In this document: in pieces, positions 37,078 through 46,364 of the stretch | Layout of the letters: the number at the start of each line of letters is the position of its first letter | Position numbering within the stretch: the stretch's first letter is position 1 | Assembly: GCF_001646655.1 (NCBI RefSeq) | Contig: NZ_LPZN01000028.1 | Span: forward strand, 1-64,000 | Length of the DNA stretch: 64,000 nt | Direction: 5' to 3' | Source: Rhodococcus gordoniae | Lineage (GTDB): Bacteria; Actinomycetota; Actinomycetes; Mycobacteriales; Mycobacteriaceae | The notes under the pieces: model-generated | The model's database searches: none | What the model was told of the DNA's origin: nothing | The model's input: the letters and a program-made list of their open reading frames with translations, nothing else | Made by a program: the position numbers and the translations under genes

Positions 37078-37437
37078 TCAGTCGCGCGGTTCCGCCGCGG
37101 TGCGATAGGCGACGTCCAGCAGCTCCACGAAGTGGTCGTCGAGTTCGTCGACGGACGAAACGCTCAGCCGGTGCGTCGTCACCGGTCCCTTCTTCGGGAA
37201 CGCCTCGCGCAGCGTCGCGTGGTGGATGCGCCGGGGGAGATCCAGGGCCACCTCGAGGCGTGAGGCGTAGACGAACGCCGCCGCGAAGGGCAGACCCCGC
37301 GACCAGGAGATCTCCGACGCGTGCACACGCTCGGTGACGTCGTCGCCGAGGCCGAGGATCATGGCGCGCACGTGCCGGAACACGTCGACGGCGGCCGGAT
37401 CCTTGTCGGCCAGATAGTCGTCGACGGTCGTGTACAT
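37078..37437 (-). CDS. DUF1801/DUF5655-like small protein
   Basis: A 119-residue protein beginning YTTVDDYLADKDPAAVDVFR, a segment typical of the YdhG/DUF1801-like fold, with ERVHASEISWSRGLPFAA in the middle. Function is unknown. ATG 37437 is preferred for its GAGGAG site. A GTG at 37479 overlapping the SURF1 stop by 4 bp would add 14 residues. Probably co-transcribed with SURF1 upstream and the CBS gene 35 bp downstream. Confidence 0.72.
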   Translation of the reverse strand: MYTTVDDYLADKDPAAVDVFRHVRAMILGLGDDVTERVHASEISWSRGLPFAAAFVYASRLEVALDLPRRIHHATLREAFPKKGPVTTHRLSVSSVDELDDHFVELLDVAYRTAAEPRD

Positions 37438-37475
37438 CGGGAGCTCCTCGGATCGGGGCAGGGTGGTCGGCTCGG

Positions 37476-38312
37476 TCACCGCGGCCGGCCGTATCGATCG
37501 GCGAGCTTCTCGCTCGCGGTGCGTGGCGCCGCTTCCACCGGAGCCCCGGCAGCGTCACCACCGGCTTCCGGATTCTTCGCCTTCTTGCGCTCCCGCATCT
37601 CGGCCCACACGAAGTAGCCCAGACCGAGCGGAGCCATGATCCCGAACGCCAGCCACTGCAGGCCGTACGACAGGTACGGGCCGGAGTCGAGCTGGGGGAG
37701 GGGGATCACACCGAGACCGCCGGCCTGGTCGGCGTCGAGTTGCAGATAGACGTCCTCGAGGTCGAGACCCGTGACGGATGCGACCTGCGGGGCGTCGATG
37801 AAGTAGACCTGCTGGTAGCCCGCGTCGAAGAAGGGGTCCTTGCCGTCGACCGTTCCCTCGGACATCCGGATGCGGGCGTCGAGCGTGACGGGGCCGGACG
37901 GCGCGGGCGGGATCTCGGGGATCTCGGTGCCGCGGACCGGCCGCACGTACCCGCGGTTGACGAGGATCGTTCCGCCGGAATCGAGTGCGAACGGAGTCAG
38001 CACCTCGTAGGCCGGCTGCGACTCGACGCTGCGCAACCGCACGAGCACATCCGACTCGGGGAGGTAGGAGCCCTGCGCGAGCACACGGCGCCACTCGTCC
38101 TCGACCGTCGGGCCGTCGCCGCCCAGCAGATCGGCGACGGGAACCGGATCCTGCGCCATCGACGCAGCGATGCGGCCGTTGCGGTCCTCGGTGCTCGTGT
38201 TCTTGCCGAGCTGCCACGGCGCGAGGACCGTGAAGCACGCGTAGGCGAAGCCGACGACGACCAGCGCCAGGACCAACCAGCTGGGGCGTAGGAGAAATGT
38301 CAATCGGCGCAC
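37476..38312 (-). CDS. SURF1-family cytochrome oxidase assembly protein
   Basis: A 278-residue membrane protein with the SURF1 layout: an N-terminal helix (about 8-32), an extracytoplasmic domain (about 35-225) with VLVNRGYV-like TILVNRGYVRP, and a second helix (about 228-250). SURF1 helps insert heme a into cytochrome c oxidase. The Ala/Lys-rich tail is cytoplasmic. GTG start, 28 bp after ptpA. Confidence 0.87.
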   Translation of the reverse strand: MRRLTFLLRPSWLVLALVVVGFAYACFTVLAPWQLGKNTSTEDRNGRIAASMAQDPVPVADLLGGDGPTVEDEWRRVLAQGSYLPESDVLVRLRSVESQPAYEVLTPFALDSGGTILVNRGYVRPVRGTEIPEIPPAPSGPVTLDARIRMSEGTVDGKDPFFDAGYQQVYFIDAPQVASVTGLDLEDVYLQLDADQAGGLGVIPLPQLDSGPYLSYGLQWLAFGIMAPLGLGYFVWAEMRERKKAKNPEAGGDAAGAPVEAAPRTASEKLADRYGRPR

Positions 38313-38340
38313 AGACCCACGGTAGCCGGTGAGGTGCGTC

Positions 38341-38811
38341 TCACCACTGTCGCACCCGCTCGAGCAGGCCGGGAACCGCGGCTTCGATCTGCTCGCGGAC
38401 CTGCTCGAACTCGTTCAGGGAGCCGTAGTACGGATCGGGCACGGAATCGTCGTCGGCGTCGGGATCGAACGATCGCAGCAACACACGGCGATCGGAGGGG
38501 ACACCGAGCCGCGCCAGCGCCCGCTCGTGGGTGGTGGTCATGGCGACGACGAGGTCGGCGGACAGGTGTTCGGTCCCGAGCTTCGCGGCTCGGTGACCGG
38601 TGGGATAGCCGTGCCGCTGCAAGACCGCGTCGGTCCGCGGATCCGCCTCGGACCCGACGTGCCAGCCGTGGGTACCGGCGCTGCTGACGCGGATCCGGTC
38701 GTCGAGTCCTTCGCGGCGCAGGTGTTCGGCGAAGATCTTCTCGGCCATGGGCGACCGGCAGATGTTGCCGGTGCACACGAAGGTGACGTGGAAGCGGCTG
38801 TCAGCGTCCAC
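38341..38811 (-). CDS. ptpA: Low-molecular-weight protein tyrosine phosphatase
   Basis: A 156-residue phosphatase. The P-loop CTGNICRSP (Cx5RS) lies near the N-terminus and the acid loop is SVPDPYYGS near 125. It removes phosphate from protein tyrosines. In mycobacteria PtpA is made with PtkA and secreted into host cells; secretion is not evident here. The GTG start lies inside the upstream HAD gene (11-bp overlap), with GGGAGGT as its site. Confidence 0.9.
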   Translation of the reverse strand: MDADSRFHVTFVCTGNICRSPMAEKIFAEHLRREGLDDRIRVSSAGTHGWHVGSEADPRTDAVLQRHGYPTGHRAAKLGTEHLSADLVVAMTTTHERALARLGVPSDRRVLLRSFDPDADDDSVPDPYYGSLNEFEQVREQIEAAVPGLLERVRQW

Positions 38812-39499
38812 CCGTGAGCACCTCCCGCAGTTCTTCGACCGAGGCGGTCGTCCGCGCCGCCGCACGGCCCTCGGTCTCGGTCCCGTAACCCCACTCGACG
38901 AAGACCGTGGGGATGCCGAAGCGTCCCGCACCGTGGATGTCGTGTTCGCGGTCGCCCACCATCACCACGCCGGTCGTGCCGCCGGCCGCGGTCTCCTGCG
39001 GATCGATCCCGAGGGCGGCGAGACTGTGCGCGACGACCTCCCATTTGTGCCGCCGGGAGCCGTCGTCGCTGGCACCGCCGATGAACTCGAAGTATCCGGT
39101 CAGACCGAAATGGTCGAGGATCCGTTCGGCGAACGCCTGGGACTTCGACGTCGCGACGGCCAGTCGGCTACCGGCGCCGCGTACGGCCTCGAGCACCGAT
39201 TCGATGCCGTCGAAGACCGCGTTCTCCGCCCATCCGGTGGCGGAGTAGTAGTCCTTGTACGCTGCGAGCCCCGCAGCGATCTGCTCGTCGTCGAGTCCGA
39301 GGCCCTGCAGCGTGTCGCGCATCGGAGGTCCGAGCAACCACTGCAGGTCGCCCTCGGGTGCTTCGAAGCCGGTCGTTTCGGCGGCGTGGAGGAATCCGTT
39401 GATCACCCCGGTCGCGGAATCGGTGAGCGTCCCGTCCAGATCGAACAGGACGACGGGGGCGGGGAGCACGAGCGGTCGGGTGGTGGCGAGAGCGGTCAC
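38801..39499 (-). CDS. HAD-superfamily hydrolase, PtkA-position homologue
   Basis: A 232-residue HAD protein with motif I VLFDLDGTLTD, motif II threonine/serine in AVATSKSQ, lysine in RRHKWEVV and motif IV VMVGDREHD, an intact phosphatase set. It resembles phosphoglycolate phosphatase. In mycobacteria the gene at this place is ptkA, an unusual HAD-fold tyrosine kinase; the protein here lacks a long N-terminal extension. Whether it is phosphatase or kinase cannot be told. It overlaps ptpA by 11 bp, so the two are coupled. Confidence 0.8.
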   Translation of the reverse strand: MTALATTRPLVLPAPVVLFDLDGTLTDSATGVINGFLHAAETTGFEAPEGDLQWLLGPPMRDTLQGLGLDDEQIAAGLAAYKDYYSATGWAENAVFDGIESVLEAVRGAGSRLAVATSKSQAFAERILDHFGLTGYFEFIGGASDDGSRRHKWEVVAHSLAALGIDPQETAAGGTTGVVMVGDREHDIHGAGRFGIPTVFVEWGYGTETEGRAAARTTASVEELREVLTGGR

Positions 39500-39580
39500 C
39501 GGCCCATTCTCCCCGTTCGTCCGGTGTCCTGCCGCGTAGGGTCGTGCGCGTAGGAGAGAGCGGATCAGCTGGAGGTGGAC

Positions 39581-40723
39581 GTGACGGCGGCGACGCTGCG
39601 TGAGGTGATCGACGTTCTGGAGACGGCCTACCCGCCGTCCCTGGCGGAGAGCTGGGACTCGGTGGGACTGGTCGCCGGCGACCCCGACGAGCCGGTGCGC
39701 AAGGTGCTGCTGGCGGTGGATGCCACCGGGGCCGTCGTCGACGAGGCACTCGAATGGGGTGCGCAGCTGCTGCTCGTACATCATCCGTTGCTGCTGCGGG
39801 GGGTGGACACCGTGGGTGCACATACCCCCAAGGGAGCGTTGATCCACCGTCTCATCCGCGGCGGTTGTGCTCTGTTCACCGCGCACACCAACGCCGACCG
39901 GGCGAATCCCGGTGTCTCGGACGCGCTGGCCGCGGCACTGGGTCTGACCGGGCTGCGACCGCTCGAGGCCAAGCCCGAACCCGCAACCGACAAGTGGGTC
40001 GTCATGGTGCCGGCCGACGCCGCCGAGACGGTGCGCGCGGGTCTGTTCGCGGCGGGTGCGGGCGCCCTGGGCAACTACCGCGAATGCTGCTGGACCACCT
40101 CGGGCACCGGTCAGTTCCGCCCGGTCGACGGCGCCGACCCGGCCATCGGTTCGGTCGGCGACCTCGAACGCGTCCCCGAGGACCGGATCGAGGTGATCGC
40201 GCCGCGCCGGTCGCGGGCGGCGGTACTCGCGGCTCTGCGCGAGGCGCACCCCTACGAGGAACCGGCCTTCGACATCCTCGAACTCGCCGACCTGCCGAGC
40301 GATCGTGGCCTGGGGCGGGTGGGAGAGCTGCCGCAGACACGCACGCTGCGCGAGTTCACCGAGGATGTCGCCGCCGCGCTGCCGGCCACCGAGTGGGGTG
40401 TCCGCGGCGCGGGCGATCCCGACCGGCCCGTGCGGACCGTGGCGGTGTGCGGCGGCTCCGGTGATTCCTTCCTCGGTCTCGCCACTGCGCGCGGTGTCGA
40501 CGTCTACGTCACCGCCGACCTGCGGCATCATCCCGCCGACGAGCACCTGCGTGCGGGAGGTCCCGCGCTGGTGGACGTCGCTCACTGGGCGAGCGAGTAC
40601 CCGTGGTGCGCGCAGGCCCGCGACGTTCTGGACGAGGCGTTCGCCGGCCGGGACGGCTGGCAGGCGCGGGTCAGCGAGTTGCGCACCGATCCCTGGACGA
40701 CCGCGGCGGGCGCGGTACGGTAA
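39581..40723 (+). CDS. Nif3-like (GTP cyclohydrolase 1 type 2/NIF3) metal protein
   Basis: A 380-residue Nif3 protein with conserved metal ligands in [12 protein letters not shown] and [10 protein letters not shown] in the N-terminal half and [11 protein letters not shown] near the C-terminus. A PII-like insert (about 125-245, [11 protein letters not shown]) is typical of long family members. Biochemical role is unsettled. The GTG at 39581 is preferred because GGAGG lies 5 nt upstream; a GTG two codons earlier is possible. First of a three-gene unit. Confidence 0.85.
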   Translation: MTAATLREVIDVLETAYPPSLAESWDSVGLVAGDPDEPVRKVLLAVDATGAVVDEALEWGAQLLLVHHPLLLRGVDTVGAHTPKGALIHRLIRGGCALFTAHTNADRANPGVSDALAAALGLTGLRPLEAKPEPATDKWVVMVPADAAETVRAGLFAAGAGALGNYRECCWTTSGTGQFRPVDGADPAIGSVGDLERVPEDRIEVIAPRRSRAAVLAALREAHPYEEPAFDILELADLPSDRGLGRVGELPQTRTLREFTEDVAAALPATEWGVRGAGDPDRPVRTVAVCGGSGDSFLGLATARGVDVYVTADLRHHPADEHLRAGGPALVDVAHWASEYPWCAQARDVLDEAFAGRDGWQARVSELRTDPWTTAAGAVR

Positions 40724-40797
40724 TCAGCTACGACACGTCCCGCGTGGCAGCCGACTCCCGGCCCGCCGACACACCACCGAAAGCAGGAACCACCCGA

Positions 40798-41535
40798 GTG
40801 AACGTCGAACCCACCGTGCAGGCCAAGCTGCTGTCCCTCGCCGCCGTGGACGCAGAACTGAACCGCCTCGCGCATCGCCGTCGGACACTGCCCGAACAGC
40901 AGGAGGTGGATCGCCTGCAGACCGAGCGCAACGCGCGCAAGGATGCCGCGGTGGCCGTCGAGATCATCCTCGACGACCTCGACCGGGACATCCGGAAGCT
41001 CGAGGGTGAGATCGAGGCCGTACGTCTGCGTGCCGACCGCGACCGGTCGCTGCTCGAGGGCGGCTCGGTGGGATCGAAGCAGCTCACCGAACTGCAGCAC
41101 GAACTCACCAGCCTCGAACGTCGCCAGGCGGCACTCGAGGACGACCTGCTCGACGTGATGGAGCGGCGGGAGGCGTCGAAGGCCGACCACGACCATGCCG
41201 GTGCGCAGGTGTCGCAGGTCGACGACCGGCTCGGCGACGCCGTCCGGGCCCGCGACGAGGCCATCGCCGACATCGAGGTGGCCGAGCAGCGGTGCCGCAG
41301 TGATCGTGAGGCGCTGCTCGCGGTGTTCCCGGCGGAATTGGTGACGGTCTACGAGAAGCAGCGTGAGAAGTCCGGTATCGGCGCCGCGCTGTTGCAGGGC
41401 CGCCGTTGCGGCGCGTGCCGCCTCGAGATCGACCGCGGTGAGATCGCCCGGATCGCGGCCGCACCCGCGGATCTGCTGGTCCGGTGCCCGGAGTGCGACG
41501 CGATCATGGTCCGCACCAAGGAATCCGGCCTGTGA
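40798..41535 (+). CDS. C4-type zinc-ribbon coiled-coil protein
   Basis: A 245-residue protein. About 180 residues of heptad-rich coiled coil end in a zinc ribbon (CGACRLEI ... CPECDAIM). It resembles mycobacterial Rv2229c. Function is unknown, perhaps nucleic-acid binding or a scaffold. Its TGA overlaps the next gene's GTG by 4 bp. Confidence 0.84.
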   Translation: MNVEPTVQAKLLSLAAVDAELNRLAHRRRTLPEQQEVDRLQTERNARKDAAVAVEIILDDLDRDIRKLEGEIEAVRLRADRDRSLLEGGSVGSKQLTELQHELTSLERRQAALEDDLLDVMERREASKADHDHAGAQVSQVDDRLGDAVRARDEAIADIEVAEQRCRSDREALLAVFPAELVTVYEKQREKSGIGAALLQGRRCGACRLEIDRGEIARIAAAPADLLVRCPECDAIMVRTKESGL

Positions 41536-42689
41536 CGACGGTCGTCGTCGAAGCGGACGGTGGTTCGCGCGGGAATCCCGGACCGGCCGGCTACGGTGCC
41601 GTCGTCTTCGATGCCGACCATCGGACAGTCCTCGCCGAACGGCAGGCGAGCATCGGGCGCGCGACCAACAACGTCGCCGAGTACAAGGGTCTGATCGCCG
41701 GTCTCACCGCCGCCGCCGAACTCGGCGCCGACGAGGTGCAGGTCCGCATGGATTCGAAGCTCGTCGTCGAGCAGATGAGCGGGCGGTGGCAGGTCAAGCA
41801 TCCCGACATGATCCCGTTGGCCGCGCAGGCGCGCGAGCTGGCAGGTCGGTTCCGCAGCGTCGACTTCACGTGGATCCCGCGCGCGGAGAACGCGTACGCC
41901 GACCGGTTGGCCAATGCCGCGATGGACGCGGCCGCGGAAGCACTGATGGATGTCGCATCCGACACCGTGGCACGGCCGCTGCCGCCGTCGGCGACGACCG
42001 AGAACGTCACGACCCCGCCGGTCGTGCCCGTGCCCGATCCGGCTGTTCCGGCCTCACCCGGCTGGACCGGTGCGATCGGCTCGCCGACCCGGCTGTTGTT
42101 GCTGCGCCACGGGCAGACCACGCTGTCGGTCGAGCGGCGCTATTCGGGGCGCGGCAACCCTGCGCTGACCGAACTCGGTCGCGACCAGGCGGTCGCCGCG
42201 GCCCGGCGCCTCGGTGCCCGTGGGGGTATCACCGCCGTCCTGTCGTCGCCGCTGGGGCGGGCGCGGGAGACGGCCGCCGCGGCCGCCGACGCTCTCGACC
42301 TGCCGGTGACGGTGCACGACGGGCTCATCGAGACGGATTTCGGCGACTGGGAAGGTCTCACCTTCGGCGAGGCCGCGCGTCGCGATCCCGAACTGCATCG
42401 GCGGTGGCTCGGCGACACCTCCGTGCGACCCCCGAACGGCGAGAGTTTCGACGAGGTGGCCGAGCGGATCGCCTCCGTGCGCGACGACCTGCTCACCGAC
42501 TACGCCGGCTCGACCGTGCTGGTCGTCTCCCATGTCACGCCCATCAAGACGGTCCTGCAGATGGCGCTCGAGTCGGGCCCGTCGCTGCTGTACCGCCTGC
42601 ATCTGGATCTCGCATCGCTCAGCATCGCCGAGTTCTATCCGGACGGCGGTTCGTCGGTGCGGCTCGTGAACGACACCTCGCACCTCTGA
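41532..42689 (+). CDS. Bifunctional RNase H / histidine phosphatase
   Basis: A 385-residue fusion. Residues 1-140 are an RNase HI domain with acidic residues in VEADGGSRGNPG, NNVAEYKGLI and VRMDSKLVVEQMSG. After a Pro/Thr-rich linker, residues about 185-385 are a histidine phosphatase (LLLRHGQTTLS, GRGNPALTELG, DFGDWEGLTF, VVSHVTPIKT) like CobC alpha-ribazole phosphatase. This matches the known mycobacterial Rv2228c enzyme. The GTG overlaps the zinc-ribbon gene by 4 bp. Terminator follows. Confidence 0.9.
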   Translation: MTTVVVEADGGSRGNPGPAGYGAVVFDADHRTVLAERQASIGRATNNVAEYKGLIAGLTAAAELGADEVQVRMDSKLVVEQMSGRWQVKHPDMIPLAAQARELAGRFRSVDFTWIPRAENAYADRLANAAMDAAAEALMDVASDTVARPLPPSATTENVTTPPVVPVPDPAVPASPGWTGAIGSPTRLLLLRHGQTTLSVERRYSGRGNPALTELGRDQAVAAARRLGARGGITAVLSSPLGRARETAAAAADALDLPVTVHDGLIETDFGDWEGLTFGEAARRDPELHRRWLGDTSVRPPNGESFDEVAERIASVRDDLLTDYAGSTVLVVSHVTPIKTVLQMALESGPSLLYRLHLDLASLSIAEFYPDGGSSVRLVNDTSHL

Positions 42690-42714
42690 ACCGGGAGCGG
42701 TCGCGAAACCGAAA

Positions 42715-42755
42715 GTGGCCGCGCAGACATGTCGGGGGGTTGTCTGCGCGGCCAC
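42715..42755. terminator. Terminator after RNase H/phosphatase gene
   Basis: A perfect 15-bp stem, GTGGCCGCGCAGACA with its complement, closes an 11-nt loop, and weaker flanking pairing (AACCGAA/TTCGGTT) extends it. Confidence 0.85.
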
Positions 42756-42876
42756 TCGTTCGGTTTATCTGTCGGCCGACAGCATGCGTTACACGGTCGC
42801 CGGGAAATTTTCTCCGGTGGGATGTCAGGGCGTGTGCGCATCCGGGGATCGTCCGGCGGGCCGGTGACCTGCCCCG

Positions 42877-43398
42877 TCAGATCAGCCGCCGCAGCGTGTT
42901 GAGGTTCCGGACGGTCGTCGTCGCCTTGTACCGCGCCGCACCCGACTGCTTCCCCACGGCACTGTCGAGCGTCGAACCCTTCTCCACCTGCCAGTAGAGG
43001 ACGGCCTCGCCCTGCTCGATGCACTCCACCTTCGGATCGAGATCGCCCGACCGGGCGGCGAACTCTTCGAGCACTGCGGGATCGGACACGAACACCACGT
43101 ACGAATGCCGGTCCGTACGGGTGGCGTCGAAAGGATAGGCCTCGACGACCCGCGTGAGAAACGACTGCTCGAGGACGAACGTGTAGGCCTCGTAACCGAA
43201 CCGCTCGGTCAGCGCGGCCTCGATCCCGGCCTTCGCGGTGGCGGGGTCGTCGTCGGCGTCGAAGAGCACGTTGCCGGAGGCGAGCACGGTGCGGACGTTC
43301 TCGAAGCCGAGAGCGTCGAAGACCTCCTTCAGATCGGCCATCCGGATCCGGATGCCGCCGACGTTGATTCCGCGCAGCAGAGCCACGAGTCGCGTCAT
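42877..43398 (-). CDS. DUF1697 family protein
   Basis: A 173-residue protein with the conserved DUF1697 start (VALLRGINVGGIRIRMADLK) and ENVRTVLASGNVLFDADDD. Function is unknown. Single gene, divergent from rnpB 50 bp away. Confidence 0.83.
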   Translation of the reverse strand: MTRLVALLRGINVGGIRIRMADLKEVFDALGFENVRTVLASGNVLFDADDDPATAKAGIEAALTERFGYEAYTFVLEQSFLTRVVEAYPFDATRTDRHSYVVFVSDPAVLEEFAARSGDLDPKVECIEQGEAVLYWQVEKGSTLDSAVGKQSGAARYKATTTVRNLNTLRRLI

Positions 43399-43436
43399 AC
43401 GGGCACCGTAGTTGGCGGCGCCGACACACTGCGGGA

Positions 43437-43442
43437 TAGTCT
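43437..43442 (+). promoter_or_regulatory. -10 element of rnpB
   Basis: TAGTCT lies 7 nt before the base of the P1 helix, the expected distance for transcription starting at the RNase P RNA 5' end. Confidence 0.55.
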
Positions 43443-43449
43443 GTTCGAG

Positions 43450-43861
<412 letters not shown>

Positions 43862-43901
43862 CCCGGCGTCTCCCGGTCCCCCCGCGTAGCCACCGGTCGG
43901 A

Positions 43902-43994
43902 TCAGATCGGATCGATGACCAGCAGGTGCGCCCAGTACGAGGCCGCATCCGGACCCAGCCAGGGCAGCAACGCGTCGTAGAGGATGTAGGACAT
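43902..43994 (-). CDS. Putative 30-residue protein behind tandem repeats
   Basis: A short frame starting MSYILYDALLPWLGPDAASY and ending in LLVIDPI. It is hydrophobic and aromatic with no recognised family. It has a strong GAAGGAG ribosome site 8 nt before the ATG, unusual for a chance ORF. Two copies of a 21-bp repeat lie just upstream, and a TACTGT -10-like element precedes them. It converges on the rnpB 3' end about 40 bp away. Confidence 0.45.
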   Translation of the reverse strand: MSYILYDALLPWLGPDAASYWAHLLVIDPI

Positions 43995-44006
43995 GGCGTG
44001 CTCCTT

Positions 44007-44050
44007 CGTTCGGACATCGAGCACATGCGCGTTCGGACATCGAGCACATG
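44007..44050. repeat. Two 21-bp direct repeats upstream of the 30-residue ORF
   Basis: CGTTCGGACATCGAGCACAT plus one G occurs at 44007-44027 and again at 44030-44050, a period of 23 bp. Copies are identical. They fall in the probable 5' leader of the minus-strand small ORF and could be an operator pair or a recent duplication. Confidence 0.85.
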
Positions 44051-44129
44051 TGTGCGGCCCGACAGTACCGCGCCACGCCCGCCGACGGGTTGCCCGTACA
44101 CGAGGACGTCGTTCGGGCACACTGAGACC

Positions 44130-44312
44130 ATGAGCGACGACGGCTGGTACTACGACGTGCGTACGGGGAAGGTCTCCCAGGGCAAGGATCCGCACGCCCT
44201 CAACCGCATGGGGCCCTACCCGGATCGGGAGACCGCTCAGCGGGCGCTGGAGATCGCGGCAGAGCGGAACAAGGCGGCCGACGCCGCCGACGACGACTGG
44301 AAGAACGGTTGA
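44130..44312 (+). CDS. Small SPOR-like protein
   Basis: A 60-residue soluble protein (DDGWYYDVRTGKVSQGK, MGPYPDRETAQRALEIA) of a family often labelled SPOR domain-containing in actinobacteria. Function is unknown. The RNB nuclease gene follows 43 bp later on the same strand. Confidence 0.75.
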   Translation: MSDDGWYYDVRTGKVSQGKDPHALNRMGPYPDRETAQRALEIAAERNKAADAADDDWKNG

Positions 44313-44355
44313 GTTCGACGACGAGCACCCGGAACCGCAGGAGTTCCCGAGCATC

Positions 44356-45765
44356 GTGGTGACCACTCCCATCGTCGTCGCGCCGGCGATCGACTTCGCC
44401 GACGTGCGCGCCGAATTCGACCTCGTCGACGGCTTCCCGTCGGATGCCCTCGACGAGGCACGGCAGGCGGCCGACCGCTACGCGGACGTCCGCGAGGACC
44501 GCACCGACCTGCCGCTCGTGACCATCGACCCACCCGGATCGATGGATCTCGATCAGGCGCTGCACCTCGAACGCACCGACGACGGTTTCGTGCTGCACTA
44601 CGCGATCGCCGACGTGTACGCACTCGTCGAACCGGGCGGCGCTCTCGACGCCGAGACACATCGTCGCGGGCAGACCTTCTACCTGCCCGACGGCTCGGTT
44701 CCGCTGCATCCACGCGAAGTGTCCGAGGGCACGGCGAGCCTGCTGCCGGACGTCGTCCGCCCCGCGGCGCTGTGGCGGATCGAGACCGACCACGGCGGGG
44801 AGCCCGTCGCGGTGAGCGTGCGGCGCGCGCTCGTCCGGTCGGTCGCGCGCATGGACTACGCCGGAGTGCAGCGCGACGCCGACGCGGACAGGTTGCATCC
44901 GTCCGTCGAGGCGTTGCCCGACTTCGGCCGGTTGCGCGCGGCCGCGGCGCTCGCGCGCGGCGCGATCGAACTGCGCCTGCCCACGCAGGACGTCGTGCCG
45001 CACGGCGACGGCTGGAGGCTGCAGATCGAACCGCGGACCGAGGCCGACGAGTGGAACTCCGAGATCTCGCTGCTCACCGGAATGTGCGCCGCGCAGATGA
45101 TGATCGACGCCGGGGTCGGTCTGCTGCGCACCCTTCCCGCCGCCGATCCCGCGGCGGTCGACGGGCTGCGTCGCACCGCTCGGTCGTTGGACGTGCCGTG
45201 GCCGCCGGAGATGGGAGTCGGGTCCTTCCTCGCCGGACTCGACGCCCACGATCCGCGCACGCTCGTGTTGATGAGCGAAGCGCCGACGCTACTGCGCGGG
45301 GCGTCCTACGCCGCCTTCGACGGTGAACTGCCCGAGACCATCCTGCACGGAGCGATCGGCGCGCCCTACGCGCATGTCACCGCGCCATTGCGCCGGTTGT
45401 CCGACCGATACGCCACCGAGGTGTGCCTCGCGGTGTCGTCGGGCCTGCCCGTCCCGGAGGCGGTGCGCGCCGAACTGTCCGCGATGCCGAAGATCATGTC
45501 GTCGACCGATTCGCTCGCCGGCAAGGTGAACCGGGCGTGCATCGACCTGGCCGAGGCCGTCGTGCTCGCGCCGCGAGTGGGGGAGACCTTCGAGGCGACG
45601 GTGCTGAAGGAAGCCACCGACCGGCATGACGCCGAGGTGTTCGTCGCCTCCGAGACCGTCATCGGCCCGTGCGGCGGGGCACCCGAGGAGGGCAGCACCG
45701 TGCGGGTGCGGCTCACCCTCGCCGACCCGCAGGCCCGCAAGATCCGCTTCGACCATGACCGGTGA
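44356..45765 (+). CDS. RNB-domain ribonuclease
   Basis: A 469-residue RNase II/R-superfamily exonuclease. The catalytic aspartates are in TIDPPGSMDLDQALHLE (about 55-70), and YAHVTAPLRRLSDRYA with its arginines is near 340. N-terminal cold-shock domains are absent, so it is a short actinobacterial version. It should degrade RNA 3' to 5'. GTG at 44356; a second GTG directly follows. Its end overlaps the next gene by 11 bp. Confidence 0.88.
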   Translation: MVTTPIVVAPAIDFADVRAEFDLVDGFPSDALDEARQAADRYADVREDRTDLPLVTIDPPGSMDLDQALHLERTDDGFVLHYAIADVYALVEPGGALDAETHRRGQTFYLPDGSVPLHPREVSEGTASLLPDVVRPAALWRIETDHGGEPVAVSVRRALVRSVARMDYAGVQRDADADRLHPSVEALPDFGRLRAAAALARGAIELRLPTQDVVPHGDGWRLQIEPRTEADEWNSEISLLTGMCAAQMMIDAGVGLLRTLPAADPAAVDGLRRTARSLDVPWPPEMGVGSFLAGLDAHDPRTLVLMSEAPTLLRGASYAAFDGELPETILHGAIGAPYAHVTAPLRRLSDRYATEVCLAVSSGLPVPEAVRAELSAMPKIMSSTDSLAGKVNRACIDLAEAVVLAPRVGETFEATVLKEATDRHDAEVFVASETVIGPCGGAPEEGSTVRVRLTLADPQARKIRFDHDR

Positions 45766-46357
45766 GACCACGCGGCGGCGACGTCCGGTCGCTGCCGTCC
45801 TCGCCGTCGCGGTCGCGTTGTGCGCGGCGCTCGCGGTGCTCGTGTGGTGGATCCTGCCGAACCGGCTGTTCCCCTGGGACAGTGCGTCGTTCCCCGAGAT
45901 CGACACGTCGGCGTTGTCGCCGGCGCAGGTGCGGATCGTCGAACTGCTCGAGGAACAGCACGAGGCGCAACCGCCCGGCACGTTCTACTCGGAGGGCGTC
46001 CGCGAAGCGTGGTGCGCCGACTTCGTCAGCTGGATCATGCGGGAAGCCGGTGTGCCGCTGTCCAATCCGCACTCGGGTCATTGGCGGATCCCGGGCGTGT
46101 ACACACTCCAGGAGTACTACGAGCAGACGGGCCGCTACGAACCGGCAGGAACGGGTTACCGGCCGGAGGTCGGCGACGTGGTGCTGTACCACAACAGGAT
46201 CGGCGTCGGCCAGCGCGAGCACACGAACATCGTCGTCGCCGTCGACGGTGATTCGGCGATCACCGTCGGCGGCAACGAGATGGGCCGGATCCGCGTCCAC
46301 GAACTCGACCCGGCCGGTGACGACGCCGTGATCGGCTTCGGGCGGTTGCCCGCCTGA
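45755..46357 (+). CDS. CHAP-like secreted or membrane-anchored amidase
   Basis: A 200-residue protein with an N-terminal helix (about 12-34) and a CHAP-type papain-like domain. The putative nucleophile cysteine is in REAWCADFVSWIM (about residue 87) and the histidine in REHTNIVVAVDG. CHAP enzymes cleave peptidoglycan peptides. The domain is short and could also be a non-lytic relative. The ATG lies within the RNB gene end, so the genes are coupled. Confidence 0.75.
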   Translation: MTGETTRRRRPVAAVLAVAVALCAALAVLVWWILPNRLFPWDSASFPEIDTSALSPAQVRIVELLEEQHEAQPPGTFYSEGVREAWCADFVSWIMREAGVPLSNPHSGHWRIPGVYTLQEYYEQTGRYEPAGTGYRPEVGDVVLYHNRIGVGQREHTNIVVAVDGDSAITVGGNEMGRIRVHELDPAGDDAVIGFGRLPA

Positions 46358-46364
46358 TCCGCTG

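Noticed and set aside
44200-45249. 349-codon frame antisense to the RNB nuclease
   Set aside because: Composition of a shadow frame; the RNB motifs are on the plus strand.
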